A stretch of 7,230 nucleotides of DNA from Flavisolibacter sp. (GCA_025936195.1 JAICTW010000119.1:1-7230), one strand, 5' to 3'. Counted from the stretch's first letter, positions 1 through 5,300 are shown. Notes: generated by a model from the sequence alone, not told the origin. Numbers and translations are program-made.

Positions 1-1
1 C

Positions 2-34
2 CGCATTGGGGATTATCTCATCAACATAGCATAA
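2..34 (+). CDS. 3' end of an unidentified upstream gene (partial)
   Basis: Only about ten codons are inside the window, so identity cannot be read. Frame 2 gives R-I-G-D-Y-L-I-N-I-A then TAA at 32-34, the most protein-like of the three options. Frame 1 stays open to a TAA at 37-39 that would overlap the next ATG as TAATG; frame 3 stops at 25-27. In related Bacteroidota a DUF2520/Rossmann-fold protein often precedes the KdsC-like gene, but nothing here proves that. In either of the first two frames the gene would end within a few bases of the next start, which fits an operon. Confidence 0.3.
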   Translation, partial: RIGDYLINIA

Positions 35-38
35 ATTA

Positions 39-560
39 ATGAACGTACTTGAACATTTTCAGGATATAAACACCTTTGTTTTTGATGTGGATGGTGTGTT
101 GACTAACGGAACCGTATTGCTTTTGGAGAATGGATTGCAGGCAAGGCAAATGAATGTGAAGGATGGGCTGGCCCTGCAAATGGCTTTGACTAACGGATAT
201 AAAGTGCTTATCATCTCCGGCGGCGCATCCGAACCGGTCATTCACCGTTTGCAATATTTGGGGCTTACGGAAATTTATCTCGGACTAAAAGATAAATTGA
301 AATTTTTGGAGGCTTATGTTGAGCAAAATCATTTGAGCTGGAGCCGGATGTTATTTATGGGTGATGATTTGCCCGATGTTCCTGTTTTAAAAACGGTTGG
401 ATTGCCCTGCTGTCCTGCCGATGCTGCTATTGAAGTGCGAAATATCAGTAAATATATTTCTCCCATAAAGGGCGGGTACGGTTGCGTAAGAGATGTGATC
501 GAAAAAGTTTTGAAATTAAATGACCACTGGAAATATCATACAGATGTTTCTTCACGATAA
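39..560 (+). CDS. KdsC-like HAD-superfamily (C0 type) phosphatase
   Basis: Predicted cytosolic Mg2+-dependent phosphatase of 173 residues, the usual size of the capless KdsC (KDO-8-phosphate phosphatase) family. Motif I is DVDGVLT at residues 16-22, with nucleophile Asp16 and acid/base Asp18. Motif II is I-S-G-G at 59-62, motif III is the lysine in LKDK at 83-86, and motif IV is GDDLPD at 108-113. The C-terminal GGYGCVRDVIEKVL matches the family's tail, which reaches into the neighbouring subunit's active site in the tetramer. Family knowledge suggests KDO-8-P or another sugar-acid phosphate as substrate. Gly62 sits where E. coli KdsC has Arg in its T-G-R motif, and no KDO genes lie nearby, so the substrate is uncertain and no symbol is given. 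The ATG lies within a few bases of the upstream stop, and the UbiA gene starts 11 nt downstream. Confidence 0.85.
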   Translation: MNVLEHFQDINTFVFDVDGVLTNGTVLLLENGLQARQMNVKDGLALQMALTNGYKVLIISGGASEPVIHRLQYLGLTEIYLGLKDKLKFLEAYVEQNHLSWSRMLFMGDDLPDVPVLKTVGLPCCPADAAIEVRNISKYISPIKGGYGCVRDVIEKVLKLNDHWKYHTDVSSR

Positions 561-571
561 TATTTTTTTTG

Positions 572-1489
572 ATGAAGTTGTTCGCTGCTTTTTTGCGTTT
601 GATCCGATGGCCTAATCTGGTTTTTATCGTCCTCACCCAGGTGTTGTTTTATTATTGTGTTTATCAGCCCTTATTTCATCAGGATCATTTAAAAACATTG
701 GTGTGGATCATCATTGCTTCGGTGCTGATAGCCGCAGCAGGATACATCATCAACGATTATTTCGATTTGAATATTGATCAGATCAACAAGCCGGAAAAAA
801 ATGTTTTTGCAAAAATCATTCACCGGCGTTGGGCCATCATCTGGCATTTTGCTTTCAGTCTTTTGGGAATTGTAGCTACGGCCCTTGCTGTTGGTCTTAA
901 TAAATGGTATTTGATAGTGGCCAATATTGCCTGCACAGCATTGCTTTGGTTTTATTCCACTTCATTCAAACGGCAATTGCTGGTTGGCAATATCGTTATA
1001 TCGGTTCTCACGTCATGGGCGGTATTGATCCTTTTTTTTGCTTTCACCTCTCCACGTGAAGCGATCATCGGCAATAGTCCGGCTACCATTAAATTTTTCC
1101 GGATCTCTTTTTTATATGCCGGCTTTGCTTTTATCAGTTCCTTAATTCGTGAAGCCATCAAAGACATGGAGGATCTGGAAGGAGATGCGAGGTATGGATG
1201 CAGAACTTTGCCAATAGTTGCGGGGACAAGGGCAACCATAATTTATGTTACTGTGTGGACAGTCGTTTTACTGGCAGCATTGATCATTCTTCAATTGTAT
1301 GTATTGCAATTTCAATGGTGGTATGCCATTGGCTACAGTGTTCTTTTTGTAATTGTTCCACTTGCTTATTTGCTGCTGAAACTTTCCCGCTCCTATACCA
1401 TTGCCGATTTTGCCCGCTTAAGCGGCTTAAGCAAATTGATCATGTTCACAGGAATTGTTTCCATGATTTTCTTTCGTATTTATTTTTGA
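572..1489 (+). CDS. UbiA-family membrane prenyltransferase (annotated in this phylum as GGGP geranylgeranyltransferase-like)
   Basis: Integral membrane prenyltransferase of 305 residues. Two Asp-rich sites that bind Mg2+-prenyl diphosphate are visible: N61-D62-Y-F-D65-x3-D69 after the second membrane segment, and D198-x2-D201-x3-D205 after the sixth. About nine hydrophobic segments can be counted (roughly 16-35, 43-60, 88-109, 113-131, 136-158, 179-193, 222-245, 250-270, 286-304), as expected for the UbiA fold. The ATG at 572 is preferred over the TTG at 569, which would add only one residue. It follows the KdsC-like stop by 11 nt, including a run of eight T, with no Shine-Dalgarno sequence. 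The acceptor is unknown. Homologues are often labelled geranylgeranylglycerol-phosphate geranylgeranyltransferase, but quinone or other lipid acceptors are possible. The Maf start is 2 nt after the stop. Confidence 0.88.
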   Translation: MKLFAAFLRLIRWPNLVFIVLTQVLFYYCVYQPLFHQDHLKTLVWIIIASVLIAAAGYIINDYFDLNIDQINKPEKNVFAKIIHRRWAIIWHFAFSLLGIVATALAVGLNKWYLIVANIACTALLWFYSTSFKRQLLVGNIVISVLTSWAVLILFFAFTSPREAIIGNSPATIKFFRISFLYAGFAFISSLIREAIKDMEDLEGDARYGCRTLPIVAGTRATIIYVTVWTVVLLAALIILQLYVLQFQWWYAIGYSVLFVIVPLAYLLLKLSRSYTIADFARLSGLSKLIMFTGIVSMIFFRIYF

Positions 1490-1491
1490 TT

Positions 1492-2052
1492 ATGGCGGAA
1501 ATTATTCTTGCATCGCAATCGCCCAGAAGAAAACAATTGCTGCAATGGGCAGAAATTGATTTTGATATTATTGTTGCCAATACGGATGAAACCTATCCTG
1601 AAAATTTGAGCCCTGCAGAAATCGCTATTTACATTGCAACAGAAAAGGTAAAAGCTGTTCGGAAGAAAGTTGATAATAAGATCATCATTGCAGCGGACAC
1701 AATTGTAGTTCTAAATAACGAAATCATTGGCAAGCCTATTGACAGGAATGATGCTGTTCAAATTCTATCAAAGCTTAGTGGAAACCGGCACAAGGTGATC
1801 ACCGGCGTAGTGATTACAAAAGGAGAAAAGAATATTTCGTTTGCTGATGTTACGGATGTAGAATTTCATTCGCTTACGCAGGAGCAAATTGAATTTTACG
1901 TTGACAAATACAAGCCTTACGATAAAGCCGGTGCTTATGCCATTCAGGAATGGATAGGTGTGGTTGGCATTAAATGTATTAACGGAGATTTTTACAATGT
2001 AATGGGATTGCCGGTAAGCAGGGTAGTGCAGGCACTGAAAACGTTTAAATAA
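1492..2052 (+). CDS. maf: Maf/YhdE-type nucleoside triphosphate pyrophosphatase
   Basis: Cytosolic house-cleaning pyrophosphatase of 186 residues that hydrolyses non-canonical or excess NTPs to NMP and PPi. The family signature S8-x-S10-P11-R12-R13 is at the N-terminus. It is followed by DETY at 32-35, the AADTIV strand with catalytic Asp69, GKP at 80-82, SG..H.V.TGV at 96-106, and YDKAGAYAIQ at 143-152. The last motif resembles the dTTP/UTP-type YhdE subgroup more than the YceF (7-methyl-GTP) subgroup; that assignment is from family knowledge and not certain. The reading frame is open upstream to 1198, but the Maf domain starts at M-A-E-I-I-L-A-S, so the ATG at 1492 is chosen. It sits 2 nt after the prenyltransferase stop, implying translational coupling. 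Confidence 0.93.
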   Translation: MAEIILASQSPRRKQLLQWAEIDFDIIVANTDETYPENLSPAEIAIYIATEKVKAVRKKVDNKIIIAADTIVVLNNEIIGKPIDRNDAVQILSKLSGNRHKVITGVVITKGEKNISFADVTDVEFHSLTQEQIEFYVDKYKPYDKAGAYAIQEWIGVVGIKCINGDFYNVMGLPVSRVVQALKTFK

Positions 2053-2092
2053 AATAAACTTGTCATTCATCGGAAATCTTTTTAAGTTCAAT

Positions 2093-2097
2093 AAAGG
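2093..2097 (+). promoter_or_regulatory. Shine-Dalgarno-like AAAGG before the DUF2851 start
   Basis: AAAGG ends 8 nt before the ATG at 2106. It is one of the few purine-rich SD-like sites ahead of a gene in this window, and supports 2106 as the start. The other + strand genes rely on AT-rich leaders or stop/start coupling. Confidence 0.4.
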
Positions 2098-2105
2098 TTT
2101 TTCCA

Positions 2106-3419
2106 ATGAATGCTCCGGCAAAAAAAGACAGCTTCAACCTGGTACTTCCTTTCCGCACAGGTGGAGAAAAATTATTGCAATACATCTGGCAATTTCTATA
2201 CTTCAACAAATCAGAGCTTCAAACCGCGGCGGGAGAAAAGCTGCAAATTATTTTTCCCGGAAAGCTTAACACCAATCAGGGGCCGGATTTCATCAATGCA
2301 CAAATTAAAATTGACAATACCACACTTGTCGGTTCGGTTGAACTTCATTTGAAAGCTTCGGAATGGAATGAACACGGACATAGTGCAGATGCCAATTACA
2401 AAAATGTTATTCTTCATGTAGTTTTTGAAAATGATCTTGTTCAATCATCTATTCCTGTTTTAGAATTGCAGTCCCGCATTTCTAATTTATTGCTGGATCG
2501 CTATATGGATTTAATGAACACATCAGCATTTATTCCCTGTGCCCGTTCGGTTTTGGAGATTAAAGAAATCACCTGGTCGTCGTGGAAGGAACGATTGTTA
2601 GCTGAACGCCTCACAAGAAAATCAGCGATCGTATTCAAATTTCTTGAAGAGAACAATGCGCATTGGGAAGAAAGCTTTTGGTGGATGCTGGCAAGGAACT
2701 TTGGCCTAAAAGTAAACAGCGAAGCTTTTGAAGCTTTAGCAAGATCTCTCTCTGTAAACATCCTTGCCAAACATAAAAATCAAATTCATCAATTGGAGGC
2801 TTTGTTATTTGGACAAGCCGGTTTATTAAATGAAAGCTTTTCGGAAGATTATCCAAAATTGTTGCAGCGGGAATTTAATTTCCTTAAAAAGAAGTATGCA
2901 CTCAATCCAATTTATTCAGGCGTTCATTTTTTAAGAATGCGGCCAGGCAATTTTCCAACCATTCGCTTATCGCAATTAGCTGCACTCATTCAAAACTCGG
3001 CGCATCTTTTTTCAAAAATACTGGAGATCGAAAAAGTTTCTGAGATCGGAAAATTGTTTGACGTTACTGCCAATGATTACTGGCATTATCACTACCGTTT
3101 TGATGAAGCATCGGCATTTAAAAAGAAGAAGATTGGAAAAGATATGATTGATAACGTGATCATCAATACTATTGTGCCGGTTTTGTTTGCGTACGGATTG
3201 TACCACAAAGAAGAAAAGTATAAAAACAAAGCGATCCTTTGGCTGGAGGAAATTCCTGCTGAAATCAATTCAATAACAAAAGGATTTGCTTCTTTAAAAC
3301 TTTCCAGCAAAACTGCTTTCGATTCGCAGTCTTTCATTGAACTGAAAACACAATACTGTGATAACAAACATTGCCTTCAATGCGCTGTTGGAAATGGCAT
3401 TTTGAAGATGAGGACGTGA
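2106..3419 (+). CDS. DUF2851 family protein; possible PD-(D/E)XK-like nuclease fold with a four-Cys site
   Basis: A 437-residue soluble protein with no signal peptide or membrane segment. It is recognised as DUF2851 from a block at 58-110: QGPDF, then GSVELHLKASEW, then H90-x-H92, and VILHVVFEND. Its function is not established. Glu21 lies in the first helix, P60-D61 before a strand, and E79-x-H81 in the next strand. That order and spacing mimic a PD-(D/E)XK nuclease core, with His in place of the usual Lys. The whole protein has only four Cys: C145 (FIPCAR) and a C-terminal C418-x4-C423-x2-C426, which suggests a zinc or Fe-S site. The middle is mostly helical. The gene follows maf by 53 nt on the same strand and is probably in the same operon. 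The family call is confident; the nuclease and metal ideas are inference. Confidence 0.85.
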   Translation: MNAPAKKDSFNLVLPFRTGGEKLLQYIWQFLYFNKSELQTAAGEKLQIIFPGKLNTNQGPDFINAQIKIDNTTLVGSVELHLKASEWNEHGHSADANYKNVILHVVFENDLVQSSIPVLELQSRISNLLLDRYMDLMNTSAFIPCARSVLEIKEITWSSWKERLLAERLTRKSAIVFKFLEENNAHWEESFWWMLARNFGLKVNSEAFEALARSLSVNILAKHKNQIHQLEALLFGQAGLLNESFSEDYPKLLQREFNFLKKKYALNPIYSGVHFLRMRPGNFPTIRLSQLAALIQNSAHLFSKILEIEKVSEIGKLFDVTANDYWHYHYRFDEASAFKKKKIGKDMIDNVIINTIVPVLFAYGLYHKEEKYKNKAILWLEEIPAEINSITKGFASLKLSSKTAFDSQSFIELKTQYCDNKHCLQCAVGNGILKMRT

Positions 3420-3421
3420 AT

Positions 3422-3435
3422 CGTCAATCGTGAAT
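3422..3435 (+). repeat. Two tandem 7-bp units (CGTCAAT, CGTGAAT)
   Basis: Units at 3422-3428 and 3429-3435 differ at one base and lie just after the DUF2851 stop. A near-identical heptamer, CGTCAAC, occurs at 5264-5270 ahead of lipA. Too short to be significant alone, but the 7-bp period recurs at two other intergenic places in the window. Confidence 0.35.
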
Positions 3436-3488
3436 TGGAGAGTTCTCTAGATTGTTATAGTCTTATGATGGGTTGATACAAAATCAAA

Positions 3489-3509
3489 GGATTTGCCGGT
3501 GGCAAATCC
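3489..3509. repeat. Perfect 9-bp palindrome with 3-nt loop (REP-like)
   Basis: Arms ggatttgcc (3489-3497) and ggcaaatcc (3501-3509) are exact reverse complements around the loop ggt. The hairpin can form on either strand. No T-tract follows on the + strand, so a simple intrinsic terminator is unlikely. Size and intergenic position resemble REP palindromes of the kind associated with RAYT transposases. Copy number in the genome cannot be seen from here. Confidence 0.55.
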
Positions 3510-3590
3510 CTACGCAACATTCAACTTGTCTTTTGTTCTAACGATTGCTTCGTTTCGTAAAGCTCCGCCTTCTTTCACTTTTGAGCTCCT

Positions 3591-3611
3591 AACTGCCAAC
3601 TGAAAACTGTA
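3591..3611. repeat. Three tandem 7-bp units of the form AACTGNN
   Basis: Units AACTGCC (3591-3597), AACTGAA (3598-3604) and AACTGTA (3605-3611) sit head to tail in non-coding DNA. The first five bases are invariant and the last two vary. A comparable three-unit run, ATGAANN, occurs at 5272-5292. Confidence 0.5.
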
Positions 3612-3618
3612 AAATCTC

Positions 3619-3650
3619 GTAAACAAATGTTCACTTCGCACATAGTTTAC
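3619..3650 (-). terminator. Hairpin at the 3' end of the small lipoprotein gene (weak terminator candidate)
   Basis: GTAAAC (3619-3624) pairs with GTTTAC (3645-3650), and ATGT (3627-3630) pairs with ACAT (3640-3643), around a 9-nt loop with a small 2x1 internal bulge. The lipoprotein stop codon lies inside the stem. On the - strand the stem is followed by gagatttta, only a poor U-tract, so termination is plausible but not strong. Confidence 0.35.
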
Positions 3651-3781
3651 ATCACACTCCTCGCTCTTTTATGACCGCCTTGTGCTGCCTGTTCAGGTGT
3701 CAATGTTTTGCAGGAAAAGAATACTAAGGCAAAAAGAATAGCAAACAAAAGAATGCGCCAGAAAAGTAGATATTTTGTCAT
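3647..3781 (-). CDS. Micro-lipoprotein (44 residues), unknown function
   Basis: A short gene on the - strand, ATG at 3781-3779 and TAA at 3649-3647. The product begins M-T-K-Y, has a hydrophobic segment at residues 5-22 (containing LLFAILFALVFF), and then a lipobox-like F-F-S-C with Cys24 as the likely lipidated residue. The mature part would be about 21 residues: C-K-T-L-T-P-E-Q-A-A-Q-G-G, then a basic tail H-K-R-A-R-S-V-M. A positively charged start, hydrophobic core, S-C junction and short polar tail are typical of the tiny lipoproteins seen in Bacteroidota. I do not know a function. It lies 82 nt downstream of osmC on the same strand with a hairpin between, so it may be transcribed with osmC or from its own promoter. 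No Shine-Dalgarno sequence precedes it. Confidence 0.6.
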   Translation of the reverse strand: MTKYLLFWRILLFAILFALVFFSCKTLTPEQAAQGGHKRARSVM

Positions 3782-3798
3782 GGGTTTGGATTTTACAT

Positions 3799-3840
3799 AA
3801 AGCTACTTTCCGCTTTCTTCAATTCATAGAAAACAGCTTT
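3799..3840 (-). other. 12-bp stem hairpin between osmC and the micro-lipoprotein gene
   Basis: Read on the - strand, AAAGCTGTTTTC (3840-3829) pairs with GAAAGTAGCTTT (3810-3799) over 12 positions, two of them G-U wobbles, around an 18-nt loop. On the + strand the two wobbles become A-C mismatches, so the structure suits - strand RNA. It ends 17 nt before the lipoprotein ATG and has no U-tract, which fits an mRNA-processing or attenuation element better than a terminator. Function is inference. Confidence 0.4.
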
Positions 3841-3863
3841 GTTTTATTACTTGGGAAATCTGC

Positions 3864-4277
3864 TCAGCTCCAGGCGCCCCAATTTACGTTTACTTCAATG
3901 TCCGGATGAATGCTGTGTTGTACAGGGCAAGTGTTGCCGGTATGTTTTAAAATCTGTTTTGTTTTCTCATCAATGTCTTTGAGATTATCGGGTATATGAA
4001 AAAATAAGTTAATTCCGCCAACCCTTCTCGGATCAGCCTTCATGATTTTTTCCACTTCAATTTTCACTCCGTTCAAATCAAATCCCATAGACCTTGCTTT
4101 GATTCCCATAACCGTGATCATACAGGTTCCAAGGGAAGTTGCCATCAGGTCCGTAGGAGAGAAGCGTTCTCCTTTTCCGTTGTTATCAACAGGGGCATCG
4201 GTCTCAAAACTATTAGAAGAGCGCAAATGGGTGCAAACCGTTCTCAATTCTCCTTCGTATTCAACAGTTGATGTCAT
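3864..4277 (-). CDS. OsmC/Ohr-family thiol peroxidase-like protein (YhfA-like)
   Basis: Small cytosolic protein of 137 residues, the normal OsmC-superfamily length. Members reduce organic hydroperoxides through a reactive Cys pair. Both cysteines are present: C52 in TSLGTC at the head of the central helix and C117 in NTCPVQHSIHP. The conserved acidic residue of the active site is probably E37 in GERFSPTDL, and R19 may serve as the catalytic Arg. The signatures fit the general OsmC/YhfA branch rather than classical Ohr; peroxidase activity is inferred. The ATG at 4277-4275 faces the + strand gene starting at 4321, a 43-nt divergent spacer. The micro-lipoprotein gene follows 82 nt downstream on the same strand. 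Confidence 0.9.
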   Translation of the reverse strand: MTSTVEYEGELRTVCTHLRSSNSFETDAPVDNNGKGERFSPTDLMATSLGTCMITVMGIKARSMGFDLNGVKIEVEKIMKADPRRVGGINLFFHIPDNLKDIDEKTKQILKHTGNTCPVQHSIHPDIEVNVNWGAWS

Positions 4278-4296
4278 ACTTTTTTGCCTAAATTTA
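4268..4296 (+). promoter_or_regulatory. Candidate Bacteroidota-type promoter for the exported protein gene
   Basis: TTG at 4268-4270, an 18-nt spacer, then TAAATTTA at 4289-4296 approximates the Bacteroidota consensus (TTG near -33, TAnnTTTG near -7), missing only the final G. It lies 24 nt before the GTG start. The upstream half falls inside the first codons of the divergent osmC. TAAATTTA is palindromic, so it could also act as a -7 element for osmC, although no matching TTG is properly spaced on that side. Confidence 0.3.
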
Positions 4297-4320
4297 CGTT
4301 TAACAACATATTTCTATTAC

Positions 4321-5142
4321 GTGAAAAAAATAATTCTATTCATTTTAGTGCTCAGTGCGAGTGTTACACTGCTGGCTCAGGATTCCACTAATCAGAAAAA
4401 TAATTCGTCCACGACAGGCAGATCTGATCGTAAAGCCGAAAAACGTCAGCGTATCAATTCCATCATAAAGCAGGAGGAGGAAGGCAATCTTTCCTTTCGC
4501 AAGCAAAGTGTGTTTGGAGTAGAATTGAGGACGAACGGCTATGGTGTTTTTTATGAATTGGGAAAGAGAAAATCGGCCCGCTATACTAATTTGTATTCAA
4601 TTGAACTAACCGAGATCAAGCATCGCAAAGAAGAAAAATCGCCAAGCGGTGAAAGCTTTTTCAACAACGCTTTCGTTTGGGGAAAGATCAACAATTTTTA
4701 TCAGGCCAAGCTTGGTTTTGGGCAACAATACATTTTAGGTCAGAAGGGCAATAAAAACGGAGTGGCTGTAACAGCTTCATTGCAAGGTGGAATTGATATG
4801 GCGCTTTTAAAACCTTATTACATAGATCTTCAGGATGCTTCGGGGGTTGAACGCTCCGTGAGTTATGAATCTGATAGCGCCACCTTTACCGATCCTTCCC
4901 TGATACATTATGGGGCAAGTGGTTTTACCAAAGGATGGAATGAATTAAAAGTTAAGCCGGGACTGTTTGTAAAAACGGCACTTCGATTCGATTTCGGCCG
5001 CTATAATGAAACTGTGGATGCCCTGGAAATTGGTTTAAGTGTAGAAGGGTTCAGCCAAAAGATTCCTATCCTTGCTTATAACGATCCTAAACAATTGTTT
5101 CTGCAAATGCATATTGCCTTTGTCTTCGGCGGACGTAAATAA
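4321..5142 (+). CDS. Exported protein of unknown function, probable outer-membrane beta-barrel
   Basis: The start is taken as GTG at 4321 because it gives a textbook signal peptide: K-K, a hydrophobic core at residues 4-18, and A19-Q20 at the likely cleavage point. The frame is open further upstream but only antisense to osmC. The mature protein is about 254 residues. A charged, Ser/Asn-rich linker covers roughly 21-60, followed by alternating polar/hydrophobic stretches with aromatic residues (for example FGVELRTNGYGVFYELGK near 64-81), suggestive of transmembrane beta-strands. It ends in HIAFVFGGRK, like the terminal strand and basic tail of many Bacteroidota barrel proteins. I do not recognise a named family. 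It lies upstream of lipA on the same strand, with a 158-bp spacer between them. Confidence 0.75.
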   Translation: MKKIILFILVLSASVTLLAQDSTNQKNNSSTTGRSDRKAEKRQRINSIIKQEEEGNLSFRKQSVFGVELRTNGYGVFYELGKRKSARYTNLYSIELTEIKHRKEEKSPSGESFFNNAFVWGKINNFYQAKLGFGQQYILGQKGNKNGVAVTASLQGGIDMALLKPYYIDLQDASGVERSVSYESDSATFTDPSLIHYGASGFTKGWNELKVKPGLFVKTALRFDFGRYNETVDALEIGLSVEGFSQKIPILAYNDPKQLFLQMHIAFVFGGRK

Positions 5143-5181
5143 ACAATTTAACGACAGTTTTTTCAGTATTAATCAGGAAAT

Positions 5182-5203
5182 TTGCGGAATTATTGAGCCG
5201 CAA
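5182..5203 (+). terminator. Short hairpin after the exported protein gene (weak terminator candidate)
   Basis: TTGCGG (5182-5187) and CCGCAA (5198-5203) are exact reverse complements around a 10-nt AT-rich loop. The stem is only 6 bp and the following sequence (cagttctct) is a poor U-tract, so termination is doubtful. It is the only clear inverted repeat between the two genes. Confidence 0.25.
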
Positions 5204-5263
5204 CAGTTCTCTATTGAACTTCCGTTGTGTCACTCACTTGTACGTTCAGAATTCTGTTGAGCA

Positions 5264-5292
5264 CGTCAACTATGAACGATGAACCATGAATT
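5264..5292 (+). repeat. Heptameric repeat run ahead of lipA (CGTCAAC + three ATGAANN units)
   Basis: CGTCAAC at 5264-5270, one extra base, then ATGAACG (5272-5278), ATGAACC (5279-5285) and ATGAATT (5286-5292) in tandem. The run stops 8 nt before the lipA ATG, so it would lie in the leader of the mRNA. The three internal ATGs are in shifting frames because the unit is 7 bp; the ATG at 5301 is required by LipA homology. Confidence 0.45.
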
Positions 5293-5300
5293 GAATTAAA

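Larger units (their letters stand above)
3420..3646. other. Non-coding spacer between convergent genes
   Basis: No convincing gene on either strand. A 22-codon reading frame on the - strand starting at ATG 3642-3644 has no family features and runs through the heptamer repeat. The stretch holds two runs of 7-bp units, a perfect palindrome, and a hairpin over the end of the small - strand lipoprotein gene. It separates the + strand DUF2851 gene from the - strand pair, so both 3' ends meet here. No classical hairpin plus T-tract terminator for DUF2851 is evident. Confidence 0.6.

Noticed and set aside
561..571. Run of eight T between the KdsC-like and UbiA genes as a terminator
   Set aside because: No hairpin precedes it, and the 11-nt gap argues for continued transcription.
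1198..1491. Long N-terminal extension of the Maf reading frame
   Set aside because: It lies wholly within the UbiA gene in another frame, and the Maf domain begins exactly at the ATG at 1492.
2060..2269. 69-codon frame overlapping the start of DUF2851
   Set aside because: It has a TTG start, no homology features, and overlaps the confident DUF2851 frame.
3576..3644. 22-codon - strand frame beginning at the ATG at 3642-3644
   Set aside because: No signal, no motif, and it reads through the AACTGNN repeat; likely non-coding.
3881..4302. 12-bp direct repeat (aatttacgttta) at 3881-3892 and 4291-4302 flanking most of osmC
   Set aside because: About one or two 12-mer matches are expected by chance in 7 kb; one copy is inside the coding sequence and nothing suggests an insertion.
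4042..4320. Upstream extension of the exported protein frame
   Set aside because: It is antisense to osmC; the signal peptide at the GTG at 4321 marks the real start.
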